Of a DNA stretch of 64,000 nt, positions 37,308 through 45,763 are shown in pieces; position 1 is the stretch's first letter; every line of letters starts with the position of its first letter. A program made the position numbers and the translations under genes. The notes beneath the pieces were generated by a model. That model had not been told where the DNA came from and made no database searches. It saw nothing but the letters and a program-made list of their open reading frames with translations. The DNA is from Streptomyces europaeiscabiei (GTDB lineage: Bacteria > Actinomycetota > Actinomycetes > Streptomycetales > Streptomycetaceae): NCBI RefSeq assembly GCF_036346855.1, contig NZ_CP107841.1, forward strand, positions 1,984,001 to 2,048,000. The letters are read 5' to 3'.

Positions 37308-38750
37308 TCACAGGCCCGCTGTCGAACCGTTTACCGCCGTCCTCAGCCGCCGTACCCCTTCCGCGATCTCCCCCGTGCCCGCGACCCCGGCGAAGCTCAA
37401 CCGCAGGTGCCCGGCCGGGGGTTCGGCGCTGAAGTAGGGGCGGCCGGGGGTGACGGCCACACCCGCGCGGAGGGCCGCGGCGACCAGGGCGGGCTCGTCG
37501 GTGCCGTCCGGGAGGCGCAGCCACAGGTGGTAGCCGCCGGAGGGGATGTGGGGCAGGGCGAGTTCGGGCAGGCACATGCGCAGCTCGGAGGTCAGCGTGT
37601 CCCGGCGGTTCCTCAACTCCCTGGAGACCGCGCGGAGATGGCGGGGCCAGGCGGGTGAGCCGACGAGTTCGAGGGCTGCCTCCTGGAGGGGGCGCGGTAC
37701 GAAGAAGGTGTCGACGACCTGGATGGCGCGCAGCCGTTCCAGGACCGGGCCCCGGGCGGCCAGGGCGCCCACCCGGAAGCTGGGCGAGGTGGCCTTGGTC
37801 AGCGAGGAGACGTGCACGACCACTCCGTCGGGATCGTCGGCCGCCAGCGGCCCGGGCAGCGGTCCGGCGTCCTCGTGCACGAGACGGCGTACGAAGTCGT
37901 CCTCCACCACGAAGGCCCCCGCCTCGCGGGCGATCCGCAGCACCTCACCCCTGCGGTCGACGGACAGGACGGCACCGGTGGGGTTCTGGAAGAGCGGCTG
38001 GCAGACGAAGACCCGGGCGCCGGACGCCCTGAACGCGTCGGCGAGCAGGGCGGGTCTGACGCCGTCCGCGTCCACCGGTACCGGAACGGGCCGGAGCCCG
38101 GCCGCCCGCGCGATCGCCAGCATGCCCGGATAGGTGGGCGACTCGACCAGCACGGGCGCCCCGGGCGGCGCGAGGGCGCGCAGGGCGGTGGTCAGGGCGG
38201 ACTGACCGCCCGCCGCGACGATCACCTCGGCCGCGGTGATCGCCCCGCCGATGCTCCGCGCGAACCACTCGCGCAGCTCCGGCACCCCCTCGACCGGCGG
38301 TCGCGCCCACACCCCGGGCCGCCGTCCTGCTCTCGACAGGGCCGCGCCCATGGCCTGTTCCGGCTGCAGCGACGGGTGCAGATAGCCGCTGTTGAACTCG
38401 ATCACGCCCGGGGGCGGGGAGGCGAGCGAGACCAGCACTCCGGAGGCGTCCACCGTGCGGGGCGACGGTTCGGCGCTGCCGTCCGCGCTGAGGGCGACCT
38501 CCTGCCAGGACGTGTCCCCCACGGCCGCCCCGCTCTCACGTGGCCGCGCCCGGAAGGCGCCCGCCCCCGGCCGGGTCACCACGAGCCCCTCGGCGGCCAG
38601 CTGCGCAAGAGCCCGCGAGACGGTCACCGGGCTCACCCGGAAGCGTTCGACGAGCGCCCGACTCGACGGCAGCTTTCCACCAGGTGAGTAGCGGTCCAGC
38701 TCTTTTCGCAGCTGTTCCGCCAGTTCCACACCACTGCTACGCTCATGCAT
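37308..38750 (-). CDS. MocR/GntR-type regulator with PLP aminotransferase domain
   Basis: A 480-residue fusion of a GntR winged helix (about 5-75: LAEQLRKELDRYSPGGKLPS, FRVSPVTVSRALAQL) and a fold-type I aminotransferase domain (about 110-480). The PLP Lys is in HVSSLTKATSPSFRVGAL (about residue 319), and other aminotransferase blocks are VESPTYPGMLAIARAAGL and FVCQPLFQNPTGAVLS. MocR proteins sense amino acids or vitamin B6 through PLP and control adjacent genes. Its ATG overlaps the start codon of the divergent EamA exporter inside a 22-bp palindrome, which is probably its operator. A GTG at 38729 is an alternative start. Confidence 0.9.
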   Translation of the reverse strand: MHERSSGVELAEQLRKELDRYSPGGKLPSSRALVERFRVSPVTVSRALAQLAAEGLVVTRPGAGAFRARPRESGAAVGDTSWQEVALSADGSAEPSPRTVDASGVLVSLASPPPGVIEFNSGYLHPSLQPEQAMGAALSRAGRRPGVWARPPVEGVPELREWFARSIGGAITAAEVIVAAGGQSALTTALRALAPPGAPVLVESPTYPGMLAIARAAGLRPVPVPVDADGVRPALLADAFRASGARVFVCQPLFQNPTGAVLSVDRRGEVLRIAREAGAFVVEDDFVRRLVHEDAGPLPGPLAADDPDGVVVHVSSLTKATSPSFRVGALAARGPVLERLRAIQVVDTFFVPRPLQEAALELVGSPAWPRHLRAVSRELRNRRDTLTSELRMCLPELALPHIPSGGYHLWLRLPDGTDEPALVAAALRAGVAVTPGRPYFSAEPPAGHLRLSFAGVAGTGEIAEGVRRLRTAVNGSTAGL

Positions 38751-38758
38751 GAGAGTAG
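38737..38758. promoter_or_regulatory. 22-bp palindrome covering both divergent start codons
   Basis: CTAC-n-CTCATG and CATGAG-n-GTAG form a perfect palindrome apart from two opposed single bases. The start codons of the MocR gene and the EamA gene both fall in its centre. It is the likely MocR operator. Both genes would then be leaderless or start further downstream. Confidence 0.65.
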
Positions 38759-39747
38759 AGAGTAGCGCTATCGCCTGCGATTCAGTAGCGGTGGACAGTG
38801 GCACGGAAGGCACCGAGCCGCGCGCGGCCACCTCCGGAACCCGTCCGGCCGCGGGCACCGGCCCGGTCGCGCCGGAGACCGACCACCGCCCCCGTACCGG
38901 CGGCACGCTCCAGGCCGCGCTCGGCGTCACCGCCTTCTCCCTCACCTTCCCGGCCACCGCCTGGGGCCTGGAGGGTTTCGGCCCCTGGTCCCTCGTCGCC
39001 GTGCGCAGCGTCCTCGCCGCCGTCATCGCGGGCTGCTGTCTGTCGGCCCTGCGGGTGCGGCCGCCGGCCCGCCGGCACTGGGCGGGGCTCGCGGTCGTGG
39101 CCGCCGGAGTGGTCGTCGGTTTCCCCCTGCTCACCACTCTGGCTCTGCGGACCTCGACCACCGCGCACGCCGCCGTCGTCGTCGGCCTGCTCCCGCTGAC
39201 GACCGCCCTGTTCTCGGCGCTGCGCATGGGCACGCGCCCCTCGCGCACCTTCTGGACCGCCGCCCTCGCCGGGGCCGCCGCCGTCCTCGCGTTCACCGTG
39301 ACCCAGAGCGGCGGCGCCCTCACCACGGCCGACCTCTACCTCTTCGGCGCCCTGCTGGTCTGCGCGGCCGGCTACACCGAGGGTGGCCGACTGGCCCGGG
39401 TGATGCCCGGCTGGCAGGTCATCGCCTGGGCACTGGTGCTGTGTCTGCCGCTGAGCGTGCCGGGCGCACTGCTGGCCCTGTCGTACGAGCCGGTGCGGCT
39501 GACCGCGCACAGTGTGGCGGGGCTGCTGTGGGTGGCGGCCGGGTCCCAGTTCCTGGGGCTGGTCGTCTGGTACCGGGGCATGGCGGCGATCGGCATACCG
39601 AAGGCCAGCCAGTTGCAGCTGGCGCAGCCGCTGCTCACACTGGTGTGGTCGGTGCTGCTCCTCGGTGAGCAGCTCACCCCGGCCGCGCCCCTGACGGCCG
39701 CCGCCGTGCTGGTCTGCATCGCGGTCACCCAGCGCTCCTCAGCCTGA
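38749..39747 (+). CDS. EamA/DMT-family transporter
   Basis: A 332-residue membrane protein. A polar N-terminus of about 50 residues precedes ten hydrophobic helices in two five-helix EamA repeats (TLQAALGVTAFSLTFPATAW, TTADLYLFGALLVCAAGYTE, GSQFLGLVVWYRGMAAIGIP). The end of each repeat has the AxPLxT-like pattern (LLPLTTALFSA, QPLLTLVWSVLLLGE). DMT proteins export amino acids or other metabolites; the divergent MocR regulator suggests an amino acid. The ATG at 38749 lies in the shared palindrome; a GTG at about 38785 is an alternative start that would shorten the atypical N-terminus. Confidence 0.88.
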   Translation: MRVESSAIACDSVAVDSGTEGTEPRAATSGTRPAAGTGPVAPETDHRPRTGGTLQAALGVTAFSLTFPATAWGLEGFGPWSLVAVRSVLAAVIAGCCLSALRVRPPARRHWAGLAVVAAGVVVGFPLLTTLALRTSTTAHAAVVVGLLPLTTALFSALRMGTRPSRTFWTAALAGAAAVLAFTVTQSGGALTTADLYLFGALLVCAAGYTEGGRLARVMPGWQVIAWALVLCLPLSVPGALLALSYEPVRLTAHSVAGLLWVAAGSQFLGLVVWYRGMAAIGIPKASQLQLAQPLLTLVWSVLLLGEQLTPAAPLTAAAVLVCIAVTQRSSA

Positions 39748-39771
39748 GAGCGCCAGGGAGCCCGTTACGCA

Positions 39772-39788
39772 CACCGGTCCGACCGGTG
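39772..39788. terminator. Short GC-rich hairpin after the EamA gene
   Basis: CACCGGT-CCG-ACCGGTG, with 7-bp arms, 25 nt after the stop codon. The tight loop makes it a weak candidate. Confidence 0.35.
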
Positions 39789-39849
39789 CCGCCCGCAATG
39801 GACTGCGGTCACGGACCGCCACTCCCGTGCGAGACGAGGAGGCCCCCCG

Positions 39850-40047
39850 ATGCAGGCAGCTGTAGGCGACACCCTGCTGGTGCACGGCAGGACCGTCGGG
39901 CACCACGACCGGACCGCGGAGGTCCTGGAGGTGCTCGGCCATGACGGGAACCCGCCCTACCGGGTCAGGTTCGAGGACGACGGGCACGAGGCGTTGATGT
40001 CCCCGGGCCCGGACACGGTCGTCCGTCACCCCGGTGACCCGAGGTAG
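39850..40047 (+). CDS. DUF1918 domain protein
   Basis: A 65-residue protein matching DUF1918: QAAVGDTLLVHGRTVGHHDR, AEVLEVLGHDGNPPYRVRFE and GHEALMSPGPDTVVRH. It has a small beta-barrel (KOW/SH3-like) look. The function is unknown; such proteins are common and often multicopy in actinobacteria. ACGAGGAGG lies 8 nt before the ATG. It is the last intact core gene before the accessory island. Confidence 0.85.
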   Translation: MQAAVGDTLLVHGRTVGHHDRTAEVLEVLGHDGNPPYRVRFEDDGHEALMSPGPDTVVRHPGDPR

Positions 40048-40074
40048 CCGTCCCGCGTCCGTCCACCGGTCCCG

Positions 40075-40447
40075 TCAGCGCGGTGGTTCCGCCGGCCGCT
40101 GGTAGTGGTCGGCGACCACCCGCGCCGTCGCGTGGTCGGCGACCACCCGAGCCGTCGCGCCGATCCGGTCGTCCTCGACATCCTCGGCCGAGAAGAGGAC
40201 GTGTCCGCGTGCCTCCGGGACGTCGCGGGCGAGGGTGAGGTGCTCCGACAGTTCGGCCGATTCCTGCCAGGTCGCGCCGGCTGCGCCGGGTCGCCCGCCT
40301 TGTACAGGGCCCCGATGTACATCCGGGTCCCGCTGCCCCGGGCGGTCTCGGCCACCAGGGCAGCAGTTCGGCGTAGTCGGCGGCGGCGAAGCCGATGCTC
40401 CGGTACAGCTGCGGGCAGAAGTCCTGACTCTCAAGAGCGCACAACAC
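40075..40447 (-). pseudogene. Frameshifted 3' fragment of a GHL10 glycosidase-like gene
   Basis: Three frames together give pieces matching the C-terminal 110-120 residues of the intact gene at 53509-54780: CPQLYRS and YAELLPWW, then VAETARGSGTRMYIGALYKA with GDPAQPA, then EHLTLARDVPEARGHVLFSA and RVVADHYQRPAEPPR. At least two frameshifts and a short duplication (ARVVADHATARVVADHY) are visible, and no start is present. It marks the left edge of the island; the intact paralogue on the same strand marks the right edge. Confidence 0.75.
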
Positions 40448-40842
40448 GGTGATGGCGTGCCTGAAGACGGCTCTGTCCGCAGTTCCGTAAATGCTCAGGT
40501 CAGGGCCGGGAACGCAGGATCGCCTCGGCAGATTGTGTCCCGCCGAGGCAAGCGTGACGGGTCACGGAGCAGCGCGCTGCAGCCCGTATCGGCGCACAAG
40601 TCAAGGCTGCCTGCGGCGCGGAGATACGCACGGCGAGGCTCGCCCCCATGATGAGCCCGGCCGTCGAACTCGCCCGCCAGGGGCTCCTTGAGCATCGTCC
40701 TGCTCGTCGGCGCACTGCAGTGGGCGGCGACGCAGGCTCCCTCGGCAACCTCGCCGCTTCCTCACCGAACGGCGTCCGGCCCCAAAAGGTCGGCCGAGCT
40801 GCTTCGAGGGCGGCCTCGACGGCCCCGCGAAACCATCGACAC
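40448..40842. other. Island left margin, no gene seen
   Basis: About 395 nt with short frames in several registers, none with a start signal or recognisable domain. It probably consists of gene debris from the insertion events that formed the island. Confidence 0.4.
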
Positions 40843-40876
40843 GAAGTCCCGCCGGGTCAACATCCGGCGGGACTTC
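40843..40876 (-). terminator. 13-bp perfect hairpin ending the island operon
   Basis: The arms GAAGTCCCGCCGG and CCGGCGGGACTTC flank an 8-nt loop 10 nt after the stop codon of the last operon gene. There is no T run, as is common in Streptomyces. Confidence 0.75.
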
Positions 40877-40885
40877 TCGCTCACG

Positions 40886-42034
40886 CTACACGGCCCTCAA
40901 GACACCGTTTTTCACCAGGAACCGGGCGAGAGCCAAGGTCTCCCGGTCGTCAGGTATGTCTTGTTCGGCACCGATCGGGAGGTCGGCGAAGCCGATGTAC
41001 CACGGGAGCACAGTCGAGGAGACCGTGCTGCTCTTCCCGTGCGCGGCAACCAGTATCGCGCCCTGCCACTCGCACCAAAGGCGAGGCGCATGGCTGTCGA
41101 CCGCCACCCGGCGCAGGTTGATGATCTCTCCGTCCTCCGGTTCGGCACCTGCAAGTCCGTAGGCGGAGGCGCCGGCCAGCGCCGAGGCCGGGTCGACGCC
41201 GTCGCCGAGGAAGTCCTGATAACCGGCCAGCCATGCCGCGCTCACCCGACCATCCGGTTCCGCCACGATGGGGTAGGTACCTTCGCCTGGAACGAAGGAC
41301 CTGGTGTATCGCGCAATATTGAACGCGAATGCCGGGCCAACCGTCTCGGCCACGTGCCAGGTGCCCGTGTCCCAGGTGAAGAACTCACCGCTGGAGGCGA
41401 TCAGCGATGTGCCGCGGTCGACCACCGAAGGCACGGAAAGGGACGGCAGGTATTCCTCGGGGTCTATGGCGTTCATACCTTCTGCCGCACGCCACTCGAC
41501 GGAATCCGGTATCCAGTCCTCACCGTGCCAGAAGTGCATGTACTTGCGTCCCTGGAGGACAAAATGACTGTTGGCGCACTGCTCTCGATGGATACCGCCA
41601 GGTGTCGCACTATATTCGCCGAGGAACACCTCAATGTCTATGTTTCCGCGCACCAGCCCATAATCCTCGAACACCGAACGGCCGAAAGCCGACAGCAGCA
41701 GCTCGAACAGATCACGATCGTGCGAGGCCAACTCACGCGCGTAGAGCAGAATAGGGGTTCCCGCGCCGAACTCTTGCTGCAACCTGCTCAGCCATTGATC
41801 CGGCGACTCGGTGCCATCAGGAGCCGGCATCAGGGCACGGTCGGAGAGCACTTCGTCGCCCACGGTGATCTTTATCAGCTCGCGTTTGTCGTCACCTCCC
41901 AACACGGCGCGCACCGCGCCGATCACTCCCTTCCAGACCGCCTCGGGAGTGATCGCAGGGCAATCCCACGCCTCGACCCGCGTGCTCCTGGCCGAGTCGG
42001 GAGACTTCGCGATCGTCAATTGGGTTGCCACCAT
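40886..42034 (-). CDS. Cupin/JmjC-like 2-oxoglutarate-Fe(II) oxygenase (putative)
   Basis: A 382-residue protein, the last gene of the island operon. The middle part looks like a cupin-4/JmjC core: EVFLGEYSATPGGIHREQ (H149-x-E151, a possible Fe-binding HxE), NSHFVLQGRKYMHFWHGEDW and FTWDTGTWHVAETVG (H227, the distal His). The LQGRK block resembles the one that follows the HxD motif in ribosomal-oxygenase-type proteins. It would hydroxylate or desaturate the pathway intermediate. The remaining about 130 C-terminal residues are unassigned. The ATG has GAGGAA upstream, and the gene lies 90 nt after the amidohydrolase. Glu in place of Asp in the triad is less usual, so activity needs testing. Confidence 0.65.
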   Translation of the reverse strand: MVATQLTIAKSPDSARSTRVEAWDCPAITPEAVWKGVIGAVRAVLGGDDKRELIKITVGDEVLSDRALMPAPDGTESPDQWLSRLQQEFGAGTPILLYARELASHDRDLFELLLSAFGRSVFEDYGLVRGNIDIEVFLGEYSATPGGIHREQCANSHFVLQGRKYMHFWHGEDWIPDSVEWRAAEGMNAIDPEEYLPSLSVPSVVDRGTSLIASSGEFFTWDTGTWHVAETVGPAFAFNIARYTRSFVPGEGTYPIVAEPDGRVSAAWLAGYQDFLGDGVDPASALAGASAYGLAGAEPEDGEIINLRRVAVDSHAPRLWCEWQGAILVAAHGKSSTVSSTVLPWYIGFADLPIGAEQDIPDDRETLALARFLVKNGVLRAV

Positions 42035-42124
42035 GGCTGTCTTCCTCTCTGAAAAATGCCTCTGCTGTCGCTCTGACGGTTGCAGCGAGCGCCTGGAGGT
42101 CCGCTGTGGAGCGTCGTTGACCGG

Positions 42125-43825
42125 TCATTCAGTGGGGCCGCCGGATGAGAGCGCCGCGGCGTGCGTCCGCGAGCCACCCAGGCCGGCCACAGGTTCCGCT
42201 TCGAACACCTGGAGCCGGTCATACACGCACTGGCCGGCTGCGATGGTGAGGTCCACCTGCGCCTCGCACAAAGCGTCCGGTCCCTCCCGCAGGACGTCGA
42301 GGTCGAGTACCACGACATCGGCAGGGGCTCCGGGAGTCAGGGTTGCCGGGTGCTGATGCAGGTGGCCTGTGCCGGTCGTGAATGCCCGGAGAATGTCAGG
42401 CATGCCGATCCGCTCGTCGGGGTTGAGCGGATCGGGGCTGTATCCCGGGCCAAGCCAGGGCGCACTGGCCAGAGCAGGTAGCCGGGTGACCGCGACGTAG
42501 GCGCCCCAGAGCGGGTTCGGGCTGCTCACGGGCCAGTCGCTGCCGGCTGCCAGCCGGGTGCCCGCTCGGGCGAGGCTGGCGAACTGATACTGACTGTCCA
42601 CGCGGTGTGTGCCGAGCATCGGCTCGTACGTCTCTCGCATGTGCGGGATCTCCGCCGCCCAGAGCGGCTGCACGTTCGCTGTCACGTCGAGCTCGGCGAA
42701 CCTGGGCAGGTCGGCGTCGGCTACGAGCTGCACGTGGGCGATGTGGTGCCGTCGCTCGAAGGAGCGCCCGGCCGCCTGGACCGCGTCCAGGCACTCACGC
42801 ACCGCCCTGTCTCCGACGGCATGGAAGTGCACGGAGAAGTCCGCGCGAACCAGCGCGCTCACAGCCTCCCTCAGCTGTGCGGGGTGGAGTTTGCCGGGCG
42901 GCGTGACGGACCTGTCGAGGTAGGGCGAGAGCAGAGCGGCCCAGCCGTTCTCACATATGCCGTCCTGCATGATTTTCACGTGGTCCGCGGGCAGGCCAAC
43001 AGCTCGGGCCTGTTCACGTCGCGCGCACAGTTCGTCCACCTGCTCGAGCCCGCGGCCGGGATCCCACCACAGTGCCAGTGACACGGCGCCAGTCAGCTCT
43101 CCGCGGCCGGCCAGCGCGACGTAGGCAGGCAGCGGGTCGGGTAAGCCGAGGTAGGGGCCGACGAGAGCGTCCTGCCAGGCCGTGAGACCGTGCCGGTGCA
43201 GGATGCTTTGTGCCGTGAGCAGAGCGTTCTCCAGCGCTGCTCGATCCGGTACGGGTATGTGCCGACCCACCAGAGCAGCCGCTGCCTCATGGAGCAGACC
43301 CGTCGGTCGGCCGCGATGGTCCCTGACGATCGTCCCGAACGGCGGATCGGGAGTGTGCGTGCCGATGCCGGCGCGAGTGAGGGCAGTGCTGTTCACCCAG
43401 GCGTCGTGCAGGTCCGAGCCCAGAAGATAGACGGGACGGTCGCGTACGACTTTGTCGAGGAGGTCGACGGCCGGCGTACTGCCTGAAAAGAACGCCGAGT
43501 TGGCGCCTCCTCCGACGATCCAGCCAAGGTCCGTGTGCTGCCGCGCGTATGCCTGGATCCGCTCCAGAGCATCAACGGCGTCGACCGCGTCGCGCAGGTC
43601 GCACCACGATTCGAGCAGCCCGGCCGCCAGTGGATGGACATGCGCATCCTGAAAGCCAGGCATGACCAGGCGGCCGTGCGTGCCGATCACCTCGGCGTCG
43701 TGGCCCACGTCTGCCCACACCTCCCGGGCAGAGCCGACCGCGAGCACACGGTCCCCCCGCAAGGCGATCGTGTCCGCGGCATCCGATCCGAACACTCGGC
43801 CGCCAGTGAGAATGATGTCTGCCAT
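42125..43825 (-). CDS. Amidohydrolase family protein (Amidohydro_3 / YtcJ-like)
   Basis: A 566-residue metal-dependent hydrolase. Conserved elements are ILTGGRVFGSDAADTIALRG, the HxH motif in MPGFQDAHVHPLAAGLL, the carbamylated-Lys candidate in HVKIMQDGICENGW, His in SVHFHAVGDRAV and HHIAHVQLV, and Asp in AAGSDWPVSSPNP. Relatives include N-substituted formamide deformylases. It could remove an acyl or formyl group from a precursor or perform self-protection. A TTA codon (residue 228, 43142-43144) makes its translation likely bldA-dependent. The ATG at 43825 has AAGGA 8 nt upstream. The flanking genes are on the same strand. Confidence 0.85.
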   Translation of the reverse strand: MADIILTGGRVFGSDAADTIALRGDRVLAVGSAREVWADVGHDAEVIGTHGRLVMPGFQDAHVHPLAAGLLESWCDLRDAVDAVDALERIQAYARQHTDLGWIVGGGANSAFFSGSTPAVDLLDKVVRDRPVYLLGSDLHDAWVNSTALTRAGIGTHTPDPPFGTIVRDHRGRPTGLLHEAAAALVGRHIPVPDRAALENALLTAQSILHRHGLTAWQDALVGPYLGLPDPLPAYVALAGRGELTGAVSLALWWDPGRGLEQVDELCARREQARAVGLPADHVKIMQDGICENGWAALLSPYLDRSVTPPGKLHPAQLREAVSALVRADFSVHFHAVGDRAVRECLDAVQAAGRSFERRHHIAHVQLVADADLPRFAELDVTANVQPLWAAEIPHMRETYEPMLGTHRVDSQYQFASLARAGTRLAAGSDWPVSSPNPLWGAYVAVTRLPALASAPWLGPGYSPDPLNPDERIGMPDILRAFTTGTGHLHQHPATLTPGAPADVVVLDLDVLREGPDALCEAQVDLTIAAGQCVYDRLQVFEAEPVAGLGGSRTHAAALSSGGPTE

Positions 43826-43891
43826 ACCCTCGGTCCTTAAAGCGACGATATGTCCACTTGTTTGCAAAAAGGGGGAGAGCGGAAGACAGCA

Positions 43892-44677
43892 TCAGCGATC
43901 CGGGAATCGGTAGCGGCCATCGGCATCGACCGTGGCAAGACCACGTCGATCCAAGTCGCCGAGTACCGAAGCGGCTTCCTTTGCTGTCCAGCGGAACGCG
44001 CGAAACAACTCTCGCGTCGTTCCCCGCACCATGGTGTCGAGGAAGGCCGAGGCTGCTTCATGTCGGCTGGGGCCTCGTCTGACGGCAGGATCGGGAAAGA
44101 ACGCCCGACTCGTCAGTTCGATCACGCAACTGGGCCAGCCCGGACCGTCCTGCCGAGTTCCGAAATTCGTGATGAGGAGCGACCGGCCGAGTTCCGTAAG
44201 GATCCGCTGTGCCACCTTCCCGTCCAAGCCGAATGCCTCACGGATGAGGCGCATGGAGGTGGGACCTTCGAGCAGCAGGTGCTGTGCAATTTGCTTCGCC
44301 GTGGGAGACAGGGCCACCATGCGGAAGTCCTCGGGATCTCCGGCATGTGGATAGAGCATGTCGAGCATGTACGGTGAGAGAAGTGATTGTCGGCCGGCGA
44401 CGAACCGGCCGCACCAGGCACGTTGCTCCGTGGGCAGCATGTCCTTCCACGTCCAGACCAGCTCCAGATCCTCCCCCCACCCTGCGGGGAGGAGTTGCGC
44501 TTCGCTGTCTCTCCCCGCCTCTCGCAACGAGGGATAGCTGGCCGCTTTGTCGCCGAAGAGGACGACAAACCCCAAGTCCGCAATGTATGAGGCGGCTTCG
44601 TCTGCAGTTCGCAGCGGAGGTTGATCCATGCGCCAGCGGCTGATTCTCTGCGCATGCAAGATCGAATCGACGGACAT
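43892..44677 (-). CDS. AlkZ-related winged-helix protein
   Basis: A 261-residue protein that resembles the AlkZ-related (YcaQ/HTH_42-like) group by TADEAASYIADLGFVVLFGD, YPSLREAGRDSEAQLLPAGW and DLELVWTWKDMLPTEQRAWC, followed by winged-helix segments MRLIREAFGLDGKVAQRIL and TAKEAASVLGDLDRRGLATV. AlkZ itself is a DNA glycosylase that gives self-resistance in the azinomycin cluster. The Gln-x-Gln catalytic motif of AlkZ is not visible here, so glycosylase activity is doubtful and DNA binding or regulation is possible. The ATG at 44677 is chosen; ATG 44629 lacks a ribosome site. Confidence 0.6.
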   Translation of the reverse strand: MSVDSILHAQRISRWRMDQPPLRTADEAASYIADLGFVVLFGDKAASYPSLREAGRDSEAQLLPAGWGEDLELVWTWKDMLPTEQRAWCGRFVAGRQSLLSPYMLDMLYPHAGDPEDFRMVALSPTAKQIAQHLLLEGPTSMRLIREAFGLDGKVAQRILTELGRSLLITNFGTRQDGPGWPSCVIELTSRAFFPDPAVRRGPSRHEAASAFLDTMVRGTTRELFRAFRWTAKEAASVLGDLDRRGLATVDADGRYRFPDR

Positions 44678-44725
44678 CTGATGTACCTGGATTCTGGGAA
44701 CGGTTGGGCGTCGAGAGTCGATCTG

Positions 44726-45763
44726 TCAGCTATCGGGGCGGGTAGGCTGTGGGACGGCCTCGATAACGACGACTTGTCCGGGGCTCCGGCTGACGGCCGA
44801 GCATGCGAATCCGGCCGCGGACAGGAGTCGCTCGAAGTCGCCGAGGGTGCGCTCCTCTCCACGGAGGACCGACATCATGTACAGGTCCATGAGGGCAGTC
44901 ATCCTGGACTCCGCGTCACGGAGATCCTGATCCGTCGCAACACGTTCAATGATCACGAGCCGCGCGTCGGGCGTCATCGCGTGACGGCAGGCGCGGAGTA
45001 TGGCAATGCACTGCGGATCGTCCCAGTCGTGAAGGATCTCGCGCAGCAGGTAGAGATCACCGCCGCCGGGAACGTCCACGAAGAAGTCTCCGGCAACGAC
45101 CTCAGTTCGCTCCTCCAGCCCGGCTTCGGCCAGAACGTCCTTAGCCCGAGCAGCAGTCGCTTCTGTGTCCAGAAGAACGCCTCGCGCTCCAGGCGACCCG
45201 GTGAGCAAGTAGGCAAGGAGGGTTCCGTCACCGCCGCCCACGTCCACGATCGTGCGGCCGACGGGGGCGACCGCGGACTTGATGTGTTCCAGGGACAATT
45301 GGAGATCGCAAGCCTGGGATTGGTCGAACGTCTCGCGGAGCGTGGGGTGGAGGTCCAGATAGTCGAACAACGGCATGCCATGCACGGCCTCGAATCCCGG
45401 TCGGCCAGTGCGCACCGTGCCGAGCAGAGCCGCCCAGGCCGCCCCCATCTCACCATTGACGAGAAGCGCTGTCGGCCGTGCGGACCCGGGTGCATCAGCG
45501 CGAAGGGTGGCACCAAGAGGGGTCAGGGCGTACTTGCCATCGGGCAGTCGATCGAACACATCGAACGCCGTGAGAGTGCGGAGCAGTTGATTCAGAAGGT
45601 CGGGAACGGCATCGACCTCTTCAGCCAGCTCTTCGGCACTTCGCGGACCGGTGGCGAGGGCATCGGGGATACCCATGACCGCTGCCGCACATAGAGCTCG
45701 GGACAGCAATGCACCGTAGAGCATCTCGCGCATCTGCATGGGTGCTCGAAGGTCTTGAGTCAT
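44726..45763 (-). CDS. SAM-dependent O-methyltransferase
   Basis: A 345-residue class-I methyltransferase of the plant/antibiotic O-methyltransferase family (Methyltransf_2). The N-terminal winged-helix dimerisation domain is visible (MLYGALLSRALCAAAVMGIP, YALTPLGATLRADAP). SAM motif I is IVDVGGGDGTLLAYLL, and the catalytic His lies in LYLLREILHDWDDPQC. Late motifs are RLVIIERVA and RTLGDFERLLSAAGF. It should methylate a hydroxyl of the pathway product. Its start overlaps the stop of the DUF6875-like gene (ATGA). Homologues are common in aromatic polyketide and peptide clusters, so the substrate cannot be read from the sequence. Confidence 0.9.
   Translation of the reverse strand: MTQDLRAPMQMREMLYGALLSRALCAAAVMGIPDALATGPRSAEELAEEVDAVPDLLNQLLRTLTAFDVFDRLPDGKYALTPLGATLRADAPGSARPTALLVNGEMGAAWAALLGTVRTGRPGFEAVHGMPLFDYLDLHPTLRETFDQSQACDLQLSLEHIKSAVAPVGRTIVDVGGGDGTLLAYLLTGSPGARGVLLDTEATAARAKDVLAEAGLEERTEVVAGDFFVDVPGGGDLYLLREILHDWDDPQCIAILRACRHAMTPDARLVIIERVATDQDLRDAESRMTALMDLYMMSVLRGEERTLGDFERLLSAAGFACSAVSRSPGQVVVIEAVPQPTRPDS

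Noticed and set aside
40448..40842. Small genes at the island's left margin
   Set aside because: Several short frames exist, but none has a start signal, codon bias or recognisable domain.
43892..44677. True AlkZ DNA glycosylase
   Set aside because: The Gln-x-Gln catalytic motif is not visible. Only an AlkZ-related call is supported.
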